From contig NZ_STGM01000011.1 in assembly GCF_004854025.1 (NCBI RefSeq), positions 1 through 64,000 on the forward strand: DNA of 64,000 bases, given 5' to 3'. This DNA is from Microbacterium hydrothermale (GTDB taxonomy: Bacteria > Actinomycetota > Actinomycetes > Actinomycetales > Microbacteriaceae). Under the pieces are notes generated by a model, which was not told the DNA's origin, ran no database searches, and saw nothing but the letters and a program-made list of their open reading frames with translations. The position numbers were made by a program, and so were the translations under genes. Shown here one piece after another: positions 1-9,363 of this stretch; position 1 is the stretch's first letter, and every line of letters begins with the position of its first letter.

Positions 1-79
1 GAGGTCCTCCTTGCAGAACCGGCTCGTGGCCGGTCGGGATGGTGGGGCGGGGCGGGGCGGCCTCGCCCGCGCCCGGGCG

Positions 80-739
80 TCAGCGCCGGAGGATGCGCTG
101 GGCGAGCGTGTTGCCGAGCAGCTGACCGGCCTGCACGATCACGACGATGATCGCGACCGTCACCCACGTCGCCTGCTGGTTGAACTGCTGGTAGCCGTAG
201 ATGATGGCGAAGTTGCCGAGCCCGCCGCCGCCGATGTACCCCGCCATCGCCGACATGTCGACGACCGCGATGAACATGAACGTGTAGCCGAGGATCAGCG
301 GCGCGAGGGCCTCGGGGATGACGACCCCGAACAGCACGCCGATGCGCCGCGCGCCCACGGCCCGGGCCGCTTCGACGGTGCCGGGGTCGACCGCGACGAG
401 GTTCTGCTCGACGACGCGGGCGATCACGACGGTGGCCATGATCGTGATCGGCACGATCGCGGCATCCGTCCCCAGGGTCGTCCCCGTCACCGCGCGCGTG
501 ACCGGGGCCACGGCGGTGAGGAAGATGATGAACGGGATCGGCCGGATGAGGTTGATCACGAGGTTCGCGACGAAGAAGACGACGCGGTTCTCGAACAGGT
601 TGCCCGGCCGCGTGGCGTACAGCAGGGCGCCGATGATCAGCCCCGCGACTCCGGCGATGAGCAGCGAGACGGCGACCATGTAGACGGTCTCGCCGATCGA
701 CTGCAGCAGCACCGGGGTGAGGGTGTCCCACTTGTTCAC
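80..739 (-). CDS. metI: Methionine ABC transporter permease MetI
   Basis: This is the membrane channel subunit of a D/L-methionine importer, about 219 residues with five or so hydrophobic helices, the usual size for MetI. The GTG start (residues VNKWDTLTPV) was chosen because it overlaps the metN stop in a GTGA junction; the frame stays open further upstream but that extension is arginine-rich read-through of metN. A binding-protein-dependent permease segment (EAARAVGARRIGVLF, the EAA loop that docks on the ATPase) is clear. It is the last gene of the metQ-metN-metI operon, so its expression depends on translation of metN. Family assignment is secure; substrate is taken from the operon. Confidence 0.93.
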   Translation of the reverse strand: MNKWDTLTPVLLQSIGETVYMVAVSLLIAGVAGLIIGALLYATRPGNLFENRVVFFVANLVINLIRPIPFIIFLTAVAPVTRAVTGTTLGTDAAIVPITIMATVVIARVVEQNLVAVDPGTVEAARAVGARRIGVLFGVVIPEALAPLILGYTFMFIAVVDMSAMAGYIGGGGLGNFAIIYGYQQFNQQATWVTVAIIVVIVQAGQLLGNTLAQRILRR

Positions 740-1761
740 GCGCGCACCTCCCCCGCCGGCAGCACGACGTCGGTGTGCGCGCGCAGCTCCGCGACGACCG
801 GGGCGAGGTCGTCGGCGTGCACGCGGTAGGTGAGGGTTCCGAGCTGCTTGCCGAGCACGTCGGTGACCCCGCCGTAGACGACGGAGTGCCGTGCGCCGTG
901 GCGGTGGAAGACCGCAGAGACGTCTTCGCTCGAGAACTCGTTGATCTCGACGCTCACGAGCTCTCCCCCGCCTGCGGCGAGCGCCGACAGCGCCTCGCCC
1001 GAGGGCACCCCCTGCGTGACGGCGGCGACGAAGCGCTTCGTCAGCTCGGCGCGGGGGTGCGCGAAGACGCGGTACGTGTCGCCGCTGTCGACGACACGGC
1101 CGCCGTCCATCACGATGACCTGGTCGCACAGCTCGTGCACGATCGAGATCTGGTGCGTGATGACGACGATCGTGATGCCCAGGCGCCGATTGATCTCGCG
1201 CAGGAGGTCGAGCACTTCGGCCGTGGTCTGCGGGTCGAGGGCGCTCGTGGCCTCGTCGGCGAGCAGGATGCGGGGGTCGGTCGCGATCGCGCGGGCGATG
1301 CCGACCCGCTGCTTCTGGCCGCCCGACAGGCGCCGCGGATACTGTCTCGCCTTGTCGCCGATGCCGACGAAGTCGAGCAGTTCCGCGACCCGCTTGTCGC
1401 GGTCGGCCTTCTTCCAGCCCGCCACCTTGAGCGGGTAGGCGACGTTGGCCGCGACCGTGCGCGAGGTGAAGAGGTTGAACTGCTGGAAGATCATGCCGAC
1501 GCGGCGCCGCAGGTCGCGCAGCGTCGCCTCGGTGGCATCCCCCACGTCCACGCCGAGCACCTTCACGGTGCCCGACGTGGGCTGCTCGAGCCCGTTGAGC
1601 AGTCGCACGAGCGTGGACTTGCCCGCGCCCGAGTAGCCGATCACGCCCACGATCGACCCCTCCGCCACCGTCAGCGACACGTCGTCGACGGCGGTGGTGG
1701 AGGAGCGGCGATCGGTGCGGAAACTCTTCGTGACGCCCCGCAGCTCGATGACGGAGGTCAT
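736..1761 (-). CDS. metN: Methionine ABC transporter ATP-binding protein MetN
   Basis: The ATPase of the methionine importer, 341 residues. The nucleotide-binding domain has Walker A GYSGAGKST, signature LSGGQKQRVGIARA and Walker B ILLADEATSALD. The last 80 or so residues form the C-terminal NIL ligand-sensing domain typical of MetN, through which cytoplasmic methionine inhibits transport. The ATG start overlaps the metQ stop as ATGA at 1758-1761. It sits between metQ and metI on the minus strand, with translational coupling on both sides. Confidence 0.95.
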   Translation of the reverse strand: MTSVIELRGVTKSFRTDRRSSTTAVDDVSLTVAEGSIVGVIGYSGAGKSTLVRLLNGLEQPTSGTVKVLGVDVGDATEATLRDLRRRVGMIFQQFNLFTSRTVAANVAYPLKVAGWKKADRDKRVAELLDFVGIGDKARQYPRRLSGGQKQRVGIARAIATDPRILLADEATSALDPQTTAEVLDLLREINRRLGITIVVITHQISIVHELCDQVIVMDGGRVVDSGDTYRVFAHPRAELTKRFVAAVTQGVPSGEALSALAAGGGELVSVEINEFSSEDVSAVFHRHGARHSVVYGGVTDVLGKQLGTLTYRVHADDLAPVVAELRAHTDVVLPAGEVRA

Positions 1762-2660
1762 CCGTTCTGGGCCTCGAGGGCGTCTTCCAGGCTCGTCAGC
1801 TCGTCCTGCAACTGCGCGCCCGTCCACTCCGTCTTGAACTGCAGGTTGCCCTGGTTCAGCTCGGTGACCGCGGCTTCGACCTCGGGCGAGTGGTAGGCCT
1901 CGACGAGCTTCGCCCAGCGCGGGTCGTCCTTCTTGTCGTCACGGGTGACGAAAGCGTTGATGTAGGGCGCGAGCTGGGGGTTGTTCAGGTCTTCCTTGAA
2001 GATGATGAGGTCGTCGCCGAGCCCGCCCTTCTGCGCCTGCGTGTTGTTGACGATCGCGGCCTGCGCGCTGCCGTCCTTGAGCGCGGTGACCGTCTGATTG
2101 GTGTCGACCGGCAGCAGCTCGACCTTCGAGGTCTCGATGTCGGCGGGCGTCGAGAAGGCGTTGCCGCCGTCCTTGAGGGTGAGCAGCCCCGCCGTCTACA
2201 GGTTGAGCAGGCCGCGCGCGAGGTTCGTGGGGTTGTTCGGGATCGCGACCTTCGCGCCCTCCGGCAGGTCTTTCACGTCGGTGTACTGCTCCGAGTAGAG
2301 GGCGAGCGGATACACCGCGGTGGCGCCGACCGGCACGAGCGTGCCGTTGTTCTCGACGTTGAACTGCGACAGGTAGATGAGGTGCTGGAAGAGGTTCACG
2401 TCGAGCTCGCCGTCCTGCACGCCCTGGTTGAGCTGCACGCCGTCGTTGATGGTGCGCACCTCGAGGTCGATCCCCTCGCTCGCGAGCTTCTGCTTCAGCA
2501 CCGTCCAGTGCGCCTCGTTGCCGTCGTCGGCGCCCAGGACGATGCGCGAGGAGTCGTCGGAGGATGCCGCTCCCCCGGCGCAGCCGGTGAGGGTGAGCAG
2601 GAGGGCGGCGGTGGAGGCGCCGAGGATCGTGGCCAGGCGCGGGAGGCGGTGCGAAGTCAT
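1758..2660 (-). pseudogene. metQ: metQ, methionine-binding lipoprotein, interrupted by an in-frame TAG
   Basis: The frame encodes a MetQ/NlpA-family lipoprotein (301 codons). A signal peptide ends in the lipobox LTLTGC with the lipidated Cys at residue 27. Codon 155 (2196-2198) is TAG on the coding strand, inside an otherwise intact segment reading GLLNL-stop-TAGLLTLKDGG. The frame after the stop is undisturbed to its TGA, which overlaps the metN ATG. One C-to-T change from CAG (Gln) would explain it. As written, the product would be only the N-terminal 154 residues and could not bind ligand. Either the gene is newly inactivated or this is a base-call error; the undamaged remainder shows that any loss is recent. 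Confidence 0.85.
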
Positions 2661-2701
2661 GGGACCACGTCAACATGCGTCCGCGCGGGGCCCAAACCGG
2701 G

Positions 2702-2720
2702 CCGTTACGGGTGGTAACGG
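2702..2720. promoter_or_regulatory. Inverted repeat upstream of metQ
   Basis: CCGTTAC and GTAACGG are perfect 7-bp arms around a 5-nt spacer, 42 bp upstream of the metQ start and in the position of a promoter or operator. It could bind a repressor of methionine transport or form part of a leader RNA. I do not recognise a known SAM riboswitch here. Confidence 0.4.
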
Positions 2721-2793
2721 GTCGTCACACGGCGTCATCGATTCGACAGATCTCGGGCTCGATGGCATCCCGAAGTCGGCGTGGACGCGCACC

Positions 2794-2827
2794 GGCCCCT
2801 CCGCCCTCTGTGGGGAACGGAGGGGCC
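2794..2827. terminator. GC-rich hairpin downstream of the GH39 gene
   Basis: GGCCCCTCCG (2794-2803) and CGGAGGGGCC (2818-2827) form a perfect 10-bp stem with a 14-nt loop, just past the stop of the minus-strand GH39 gene. There is no T tract, but position and stability fit the end of the glycan operon. Confidence 0.55.
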
Positions 2828-2838
2828 GACGCGAGCGA

Positions 2839-5214
2839 TCACGGTCCGGTGAGGACAGCCCCGTCGACCCAGGCCTGCGCGGAACCGCTGTTCTTGTAGA
2901 AATACAGCAGCGCGGACGTCGCCGAAGGGCCGGTGGTGAAGGTGACCGACGCCTGCTTCCAGCGGCTGGTCGTCACCGGGGTCGAGACTTCGGTGCCGCC
3001 GAAGTTCTTCGCCCCCACGTAGACGGGCTCACCGCCCGCCGACTTGGCGAAGCCGCTGAACGTGTAGGTCGTGTTCGGCGTCAGCCCCGACACGACCTGG
3101 AACACGCCCCTGCCCGCACCGGTGAAGGTCGCGGCGTAACGCCCGTCGTAGGTGTTCGTGGGGACGACGGATGCCGCACCCTCCACCGACCACGAGGTCA
3201 GGTCCCCGCTTTCGAAGCCCGGGTTCAGCGCACCGGCATTGGTGAGCTCGAGCTCCGCGAGCTGCAGACGGTAGACCTGCGACGACCCCTCGGTGACCGG
3301 TTGGCCCTGCTTGGTCGCCGTGAGACGGACGTATCGGTACGAAGCCTTCCCGGTCGAGAAGACCTGCGGTCCCGCGATCTTCTGTCCCGCCTTGTAGCCC
3401 GTCTTGGTCACCAGCGAGGTCCAGGTCGAGCCGTCGTTCGAGCCGGCGAGCGTGAAGTCGACGGGGAAGCTCGAGCCATCGGCATCCTGATCGTCGCGCG
3501 GCCAGAGGGTCGCCGTGTCGAAAGACTTGACGCCGCCGAGGTCGAGCTGCACCCACTGCGTCGCCTGCGCCGTCGACGTGGCATCCGAGGTGAAGCCCTG
3601 CGAGATCCCGCCCGTGTCGGAGGCGTTGTACGTGTGACGACGACCGTCGACGAGCTTCGCTCCGCCCCACCCGCCACCGGTGTAGCTGCTGGAGCTCGTC
3701 ACGGTGCTGGCCCGCGCCACGTTCGTCGACGAGGTCGGCGTGCTCAGCGAAACGGCACCCGCGGCCTGGGTCGACGGGCTCAGCACGAACAGCGACACCG
3801 ACTTGGCGGGCATGGTCACCTGCGACGACCACGTGGATGCCGGCGCAGAGACGTTCACGCTGGACGGGCGCAGCAGCTCGTTGGGGCCCGTCGTGCGGTT
3901 GCGGGTGCCGGCGGACCAGTCGGCGTAGTAGTTGCCCGACGTGGCGTTGACGTCGTACCGGGCGACCGAGAAGTTCGACGATGCGAACGGGAGCGCACTC
4001 GCCGACAGCGAGACGGTGGAGGCGTCGCTGCCGTCGTTCCAGGCGAGGAACGCGGTCGTCTTGCTGCCGGTGTCGCCGGTGGCGATGGCGCCGACCGACC
4101 GGTCGGTGGGCGCTCCGGAGGTGGTGGACGACAGCACGGTGGACGGCATGAGGTCGACCATCTCGAACACGTTGCCGACGGCCTTGCGGTGTCCTTCCAC
4201 GGTCAGCAGGCCGAGGTCGGTGGAGAAGTCCGCGGTGGGGTTCCATCCCTCGACCGGACTGAAGAAGAACACCCCGTTGAGGGTGGGCTGCAGCAGCGCC
4301 GAGGTCAGGCGACGGGCCGTGTAGGAGGCGAGCACGTTCGTGTCCGCGTCCCCGCCGGGGGTGGAGCCGAACGCCGCCGTGGTGTGCCACTCGGTGATGT
4401 ACTGCTTCTTCGCCGGGATCTTGCGCGACGACAGCATCCCCGCCACGGTCGCCGACTCCGAGAAGTCGTTGCCGCCGTAGTCGTGCCAGCTGACGAAGTC
4501 GAACGGCACGCTCGGGTTGGCCGCGATGTAGTCGAGGAACGAGCCCATGATGGGCGCCTGGATGTTGTAGACCGCCGGCCCGCCGATCTGAGCCGTCGGA
4601 TCGGCGCTCTTCACGGCGCTGGCCGACGCGGCGTAGAGGTCGTTGAAAGCCGAGGCCCCGGACTTCCAGAAGTCGAAGTCGGGCTCGTTCCAGACCTCCC
4701 AGTTGAGTCCGGTGTGCCCCAGATCGGCGTAGTGCTTCACGGTGGTCGACACCACCGTCGACCAGTCCGCGTAACTGGAGGGAGCGGTGAACTTGTCCTT
4801 CGCCAGCGCCCCGGGCATGTAGCTGAGCGTGAACCACGGGACCATGCCCTGATCGAACAGGGGCAGCACCACCGAGTCGAGCTTGGTGAAGTCGAACGTC
4901 AGCGCTCCCGACGCGTTGCGGGAGACGAGCCCGTAGAAGTCGTCGTCGAAGATGTGGTCGATGCGCACCGACCGCACCCCGGTCGAGTTCACCTGACCGA
5001 GCGTCTCAGGCAGCAGGTGAAGGTTCTTCGTGACGGCATAGCCGCCCTGAGAACCGTTGAGCAGCCGGGCGTCATCGAGCTGCTGGCCCGCATCGGTGCC
5101 GTACGTCGCGCTGAATGTGACGGAACTGGCCGCCACCGCGGGCGGCGCGGACACCCCCGCCAGGACCAGGGCGCCGATCGCGGCGCCGACGGCTGCACTT
5201 CTTCTGATGGACAC
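2839..5214 (-). CDS. Secreted glycoside hydrolase (GH39-like) with C-terminal carbohydrate-binding modules
   Basis: A 791-residue secreted enzyme. The GTG start follows a GAGGAG ribosome site and opens a signal peptide (VSIRRSAAVG, cleaved near AVAAS). Residues about 35-480 form a GH39-like barrel: WEVWNEPD holds the acid/base Glu177 and YITEWH the likely nucleophile Glu275. Next comes a discoidin/F5-8 type C module (about 510-660) and a final beta-sandwich binding domain (about 665-791, starting NPGFESGDLTSW). GH39 members act on beta-xylosides, iduronides and related substrates; pairing with a GH78 rhamnosidase suggests a rhamnose-containing plant polysaccharide. It is the last gene of the importer operon. 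Precise specificity is unknown. Confidence 0.82.
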   Translation of the reverse strand: MSIRRSAAVGAAIGALVLAGVSAPPAVAASSVTFSATYGTDAGQQLDDARLLNGSQGGYAVTKNLHLLPETLGQVNSTGVRSVRIDHIFDDDFYGLVSRNASGALTFDFTKLDSVVLPLFDQGMVPWFTLSYMPGALAKDKFTAPSSYADWSTVVSTTVKHYADLGHTGLNWEVWNEPDFDFWKSGASAFNDLYAASASAVKSADPTAQIGGPAVYNIQAPIMGSFLDYIAANPSVPFDFVSWHDYGGNDFSESATVAGMLSSRKIPAKKQYITEWHTTAAFGSTPGGDADTNVLASYTARRLTSALLQPTLNGVFFFSPVEGWNPTADFSTDLGLLTVEGHRKAVGNVFEMVDLMPSTVLSSTTSGAPTDRSVGAIATGDTGSKTTAFLAWNDGSDASTVSLSASALPFASSNFSVARYDVNATSGNYYADWSAGTRNRTTGPNELLRPSSVNVSAPASTWSSQVTMPAKSVSLFVLSPSTQAAGAVSLSTPTSSTNVARASTVTSSSSYTGGGWGGAKLVDGRRHTYNASDTGGISQGFTSDATSTAQATQWVQLDLGGVKSFDTATLWPRDDQDADGSSFPVDFTLAGSNDGSTWTSLVTKTGYKAGQKIAGPQVFSTGKASYRYVRLTATKQGQPVTEGSSQVYRLQLAELELTNAGALNPGFESGDLTSWSVEGAASVVPTNTYDGRYAATFTGAGRGVFQVVSGLTPNTTYTFSGFAKSAGGEPVYVGAKNFGGTEVSTPVTTSRWKQASVTFTTGPSATSALLYFYKNSGSAQAWVDGAVLTGP

Positions 5215-5238
5215 GGATTTCTCCTCTTCATCGAGAGA

Positions 5239-5300
5239 CCGGCGGCGTCGTCGCCGCCGGGGTCGTGGCAGGTCGACCGCCGTCACGGTCGACCTGCCAC
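5239..5300. terminator. Two consecutive hairpins between GH78 and GH39 genes
   Basis: Arms CCGGCGGCG (5239-5247) and CGCCGCCGG (5252-5260) form a 9-bp stem with a 4-nt loop. Immediately beside it, GTGGCAGGTCGACC (5265-5278) and GGTCGACCTGCCAC (5287-5300) form a perfect 14-bp stem with an 8-nt loop. Together they fill almost the whole 91-bp gap between the two genes and probably attenuate or protect the message, setting GH39 expression apart from that of the genes upstream. Confidence 0.6.
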
Positions 5301-5305
5301 GGTGA

Positions 5306-7558
5306 TCACACCGCGACGGTCGGTGCGAACTCCACGGAGAACCGGTGCACACCGGCTCCGACTTCTGCGTCGACCTCACCCAGCCGCACCTCGGCGACGA
5401 CCCCCTCGGGCACGGTCGCCTCGAGATGCACGAGGGGCCCCTCGCGACGCCAGGCCACGGCGATCGGGCCATAGACGCTGTCGTACGACGTCGATGCGTC
5501 ATCGATCCCGTCGATCGGCTGCGGCGCGATGCGCACGCGGGAGTACCCGGGCTCCAAAGGGGCGAGCCCCGCCAATTCGCGGTGCATCCAGTCGGCGACC
5601 GCACCCAGGGCGTAGTGGTTGAACGACGTCATCTCGCCGGGGTTGATCGCGCCGTCCGGCAGCATCGAGTCCCAGCGCTCCCAGATGGTGGTCGCCCCCA
5701 TGGTCACCGGGTACAGCCACGACGGGCATTCGCGCTGCAGGAGCAGGCGTCCGGCCGTGACGAGGTGACCGGTGCCGCTCAGCGCGTCGAGGATGTAGGG
5801 GGTACCGGCGAACCCGGTCGAGATGCGATGGCCGGAGGCGTCGACGAGCTCCGCGAGACGGTCCCCCGCCCACGACGACTCCCCGTCGTCGAGCAGACCG
5901 AAGACGATGGCGAGCGCGTACGACGTCTCGCAGTGGTTGCGCAGGCGCTGCGCCTCGAGGTCGACGTAGGCGTCACGGAAAGCGCGTCGCGTCGCGTGGC
6001 GGAGGCGTTCGAGCTCGTCCCGCACATCCCAGCGGTCGAGGACATCGGCGACGCGGACGGCGAGGTCGGCCGACCGGTACAGGCACGCGGTGGCCACGAG
6101 TCCGCGGTCCGCCTTGGCCGCGGCGGGATCCTCCGGCGGCGCATCGGGGTCGAGCCAATCGCCGAACTGGAACCCGCGGTCCCACAAGCCGCTCTGCGAC
6201 ACCAGCGACGAGACATGGCGGAGGTGCGCCAGCATCCCCTCGAAGTTCTCCGAGAGCACGCGCGCGTCACCGGATGCCATCCACACGGCCCACGGGACCC
6301 AGACGATCGCGTCGCTCCACACGGCCGTCGAATCGACGGGGGTGATGTCCTCGGGAACGCCGACGTACTTGAGAACGTCGGGTACGACGTACGGCACCAC
6401 TCCCCCCTGGTGCTCCTGCTCGACGACGACGTCGCGCAGCCAGTCCCGCAGGAAATCGCCGACGTCGAAGAGGTAGGCGCTGGTCGGCGCGAACACCGCG
6501 ATGTCGCCGGTCCATCCGAGACGTTCGTCGCGCTGCGGGCAGTCGGTGGGCAGGTCGACGAAGTTGCCGAGGGTGCTGTTCACGACGTTCTCATGCAGGC
6601 GGTTCAGTAGTGGTTCCGAACTCGAGAACGTGCCGGTGCGCCGCAGTTGCGAGCTGATCCGCACCGCTTCGAGACCGCCTCGGCGCACGGCATCCACCCC
6701 TCCCGGCCACCCGTCGACCTCGACGTAGCGGAAGCCGTGGGAGGTGAAGCGGGGTTCGAAGACGTCCGGGCCCCCGGAGAGGATGAACCGGTCGGTGGCG
6801 CGGGCCGAGCGCAGCGGGCGGATGCCGATCTCGTCCTTCTCGAGGACCTCGGCGTGCCGCAGCGTCACCACGCGACCGGGCTCGCCGGTGACCTCGGCGC
6901 GCACCCAGCCGACGAGGTTCTCGCCGAAGTCGACGATGAGGCGGCCGGCGGGCGACAGCCAGGCGTCACGCACCGGAAGCGTCTCCACCGGGGCGACGGG
7001 AGGCCCGACGTACGGCTCGAACCGCGCGGCGGGAGCGTCGAGCACCTCGACCGCGGCCTCGACAGCAGAGGCCCCCCGACGACGGGCGTCGATGGTCTGG
7101 CCGTGGTAGAGGTCGTCCGTCACCGTGTCGGCCGGGCGGACCGTCCACGACGTGTCGGTCGCCCAGACCTGGGTGTGATCATCGGCGAAGACGACCTCGA
7201 CCTCCGCGATCGCGGCGAGACGGTCGCCGTAGACGCCGGTCGCCCCCATCCAGGTCAGGCTCCCGCGGTACCAGCCGTTTCCGAGCGTGAGCTCGAGCGT
7301 CGAGTCGGCGGTGACGAGAGCGGTGACGTCGGTCTCGGCGACCCGCACGCGCCATTCGTAGCTCGACCAGCCGGGGGTGAGCAGGTCGTCGGAGACGCGG
7401 GCGCCGTTGATGCTCGCCTCGACGACGCCGAGCGCCGAGTATCGCAGGGTGGCGCGGACGAGGGCGCCGTGGTCGGAATCGAGGGTGAAGCGGCCGACAA
7501 GCGTGGGAGCGCCGTCCACGGGCGCGGCAGGGGAGATGAGTCGAGCAGTGGTGAACAT
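5306..7558 (-). CDS. Alpha-L-rhamnosidase (GH78)
   Basis: A 750-residue protein that removes terminal alpha-L-rhamnose from oligosaccharides or glycosides. It has the GH78 order: N-terminal beta-sandwich domains, then the (alpha/alpha)6 barrel. The GH78 signature DCPQRDERLGWTGD, containing catalytic acidic residues, lies near residue 335, and a C-terminal beta domain ends in VEFAPTVAV. There is no signal peptide, so it acts inside the cell on imported oligosaccharides. The ATG start lies 2 bp past the stop of the upstream permease gene, placing it in the same transcript. The start at MFTTARL is preferred over the longer open frame because the extension overlaps the permease gene. Confidence 0.92.
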   Translation of the reverse strand: MFTTARLISPAAPVDGAPTLVGRFTLDSDHGALVRATLRYSALGVVEASINGARVSDDLLTPGWSSYEWRVRVAETDVTALVTADSTLELTLGNGWYRGSLTWMGATGVYGDRLAAIAEVEVVFADDHTQVWATDTSWTVRPADTVTDDLYHGQTIDARRRGASAVEAAVEVLDAPAARFEPYVGPPVAPVETLPVRDAWLSPAGRLIVDFGENLVGWVRAEVTGEPGRVVTLRHAEVLEKDEIGIRPLRSARATDRFILSGGPDVFEPRFTSHGFRYVEVDGWPGGVDAVRRGGLEAVRISSQLRRTGTFSSSEPLLNRLHENVVNSTLGNFVDLPTDCPQRDERLGWTGDIAVFAPTSAYLFDVGDFLRDWLRDVVVEQEHQGGVVPYVVPDVLKYVGVPEDITPVDSTAVWSDAIVWVPWAVWMASGDARVLSENFEGMLAHLRHVSSLVSQSGLWDRGFQFGDWLDPDAPPEDPAAAKADRGLVATACLYRSADLAVRVADVLDRWDVRDELERLRHATRRAFRDAYVDLEAQRLRNHCETSYALAIVFGLLDDGESSWAGDRLAELVDASGHRISTGFAGTPYILDALSGTGHLVTAGRLLLQRECPSWLYPVTMGATTIWERWDSMLPDGAINPGEMTSFNHYALGAVADWMHRELAGLAPLEPGYSRVRIAPQPIDGIDDASTSYDSVYGPIAVAWRREGPLVHLEATVPEGVVAEVRLGEVDAEVGAGVHRFSVEFAPTVAV

Positions 7559-7560
7559 GA

Positions 7561-8400
7561 TCAGCCCTTGATCGCCCCACTGGTCATGCCCGCCACGATC
7601 TGACGGTTGAAGAAGATGTACATGACGAGCGGGGGAATGGTGATGAGGAGGATGTCGGCGAAGAGCAGGTTGAGCTGCCCGGCGCTCGTCGAGCTCGACG
7701 CGTAGGCGTAGAGCGTCAGCTGCACCGTCGCGTTCGCGTCCCCGGGCAGGAAGTAGAGCGGGTTGGCGAAGTCGTTGAAGACCGCGACGGACTGCACCAC
7801 GATGACGGTGACGATCACCGGCTTCAGCAGCGGCAGCACGACCTGGAAGAACAGGCGGATCGGCCCCGCGCCGTCGATGAGGGCGGCCTCGTCGAGCTCC
7901 CGGGGGATCGTCGACACGAAGGCTCGGAACAGCAGGATGCAGAACGACAGACCGAAGGTCGCCTCGATGAGGATGAGTCCGCCGAGGGTCTTGAACAGCC
8001 CGAGGCCCTGGAGCACCCAGATCGTCGGCACGACCGCCGGGGGGACGATGAGACCCGCGAGGACGAAGAAGTTGATGACCGCGTTCCAGCGCGACTTCTT
8101 GCGCTGGAGCACGTAGCCGACCATCGCCGCGAGGATGACCATGATGACCACGCTCGCGACCGTGAGCACGATGCTGTTGACGAAAGCACGGACCAGGATG
8201 CCGTTGCGATCGGCGAGGACCGCGGCGACGTTGTCCCACAGCTTCCACTCGGTGGGCCAGCTGAAGGCGAGCATCGACGCCTCGGGCGCGGTCTTGGCCG
8301 CGGTGACGAGGATGAAAGCGAACGGCACGAGGAAGACGACGACCGACACGACGATCGCGATCGTCCCGACGGTCCACCGCCGCACGGCGAGGCGGGTCAT
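7561..8400 (-). CDS. Carbohydrate ABC transporter permease (MalG type)
   Basis: One of two inner-membrane subunits of a CUT1 sugar importer, 279 residues with six predicted helices. It carries the EAA cytoplasmic loop (ELDEAALIDGAGPIRLFFQV) and the TSGAIKG ending typical of MalG-like permeases. The ATG overlaps the stop of the partner permease in an ATGA junction. No ATP-binding gene is nearby; importers of this class commonly use a shared MsmK/UgpC ATPase encoded elsewhere. The GH78 neighbour suggests rhamnose-containing oligosaccharides as substrate. Confidence 0.92.
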   Translation of the reverse strand: MTRLAVRRWTVGTIAIVVSVVVFLVPFAFILVTAAKTAPEASMLAFSWPTEWKLWDNVAAVLADRNGILVRAFVNSIVLTVASVVIMVILAAMVGYVLQRKKSRWNAVINFFVLAGLIVPPAVVPTIWVLQGLGLFKTLGGLILIEATFGLSFCILLFRAFVSTIPRELDEAALIDGAGPIRLFFQVVLPLLKPVIVTVIVVQSVAVFNDFANPLYFLPGDANATVQLTLYAYASSSTSAGQLNLLFADILLITIPPLVMYIFFNRQIVAGMTSGAIKG

Positions 8401-9338
8401 GACTCCACGCTCCTTTTGTTGATGAACATCGAGATGGGGATCATGACCGCCGTCACGACGAGGAAGAGCACCACGTTGCCCGCGGTCGACAGGCCGTAGA
8501 AGCCCGCCTGGTACTGCTTGTAGATCACCGAGGCGATGACGTCGGAGCTGAAGCCCGGGCCGCCTTTGGTCATGGCCCAGATCAGGTCGAAGGAGCGCAG
8601 ACCGCCGATGAGCGACAGGATGACGACCGTCCCGGTCGCCGGCCATGACAGCGGGAAGGTGATGTTGCGGAACACCTTCCACGCGCTCGCGCCGTCGACG
8701 CGGGCGGCCTCGAAGTACTCCTGCGGGATCGCGACGATGCCGGCGATGTAGATGAGGGTCGCGATGCCGAGGCCCTTCCACACGTCGACGAGGGCCACGC
8801 TGATCAGGGCGAGGTTGGGGTCGGTCAGCCATCCCGGACCCTCGATTCCGAAGACGGACAGGGCGCCGTTGACGAGACCGTCGAACGGATCGAGCAGCAC
8901 CTTGAAGGTCAGGCCCACCCCGATGGTCGAGACGAGCACGGGGAAGAACGTGACGGCCCGCAGAAATCCGCGCCCGATGATCTCCGAGGTCAGGAGCACG
9001 GCGAGGGCGAGGCCCAGGACCACCTTCAGGCCGCTCGTGACGACGGCGTAGACCAGCGTGTTCAGGAACGCCTGCGACAGCTGCGGGTCGGAGAAGAACT
9101 GGACGAAGTTGTCGAGTCCGATGAATTGGACATCGAACAGCGACCAGCGCGTGAGGCTGAAGTAGAACGACGCGAACGTCGGGATGGCGAAGAGCACGAC
9201 GTAGAGCGCAGCCGCGGGGATGTAGAACCACGACGGGTACATGCTGCGCATCTTGCGACCCGCTCGCGTGGCGGGGGGCGCGCCTCGACGCCGGTTCCGC
9301 ACCTGGGGCGGGACCACGTTGACGAACGTCTGGGCCAT
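8397..9338 (-). CDS. Carbohydrate ABC transporter permease (MalF type)
   Basis: The second channel subunit, 313 residues with six helices after a basic cytoplasmic N-terminus. The EAA loop reads EYFEAARVDGASAWKVFRNI. It lies downstream of the binding-protein gene, separated by a strong hairpin at 9364-9394, and overlaps the next permease by 4 bp. ATG start with an upstream GGAGTG ribosome site. Confidence 0.92.
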   Translation of the reverse strand: MAQTFVNVVPPQVRNRRRGAPPATRAGRKMRSMYPSWFYIPAAALYVVLFAIPTFASFYFSLTRWSLFDVQFIGLDNFVQFFSDPQLSQAFLNTLVYAVVTSGLKVVLGLALAVLLTSEIIGRGFLRAVTFFPVLVSTIGVGLTFKVLLDPFDGLVNGALSVFGIEGPGWLTDPNLALISVALVDVWKGLGIATLIYIAGIVAIPQEYFEAARVDGASAWKVFRNITFPLSWPATGTVVILSLIGGLRSFDLIWAMTKGGPGFSSDVIASVIYKQYQAGFYGLSTAGNVVLFLVVTAVMIPISMFINKRSVES

Positions 9339-9363
9339 CGGTCACTCCTTCGTGGGGGAAAGT

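Noticed and set aside
11..829. Long plus-strand frame opposite metI
   Set aside because: It is a mirror of the metI gene. Its product is an Asp/Arg/His-rich low-complexity string typical of the antisense frame of GC-rich genes.
2196..2198. Amber codon in metQ as programmed recoding, for example pyrrolysine
   Set aside because: There are no pyl genes or recoding signal in view, the position is normally an ordinary residue, and a single mutation or base-call error is simpler.
2377..5622. 1081-codon plus-strand frame opposite the GH39 gene
   Set aside because: Antisense shadow with Arg/Gly/Val-rich composition and no family features. The minus strand carries a clear signal peptide and catalytic motifs.
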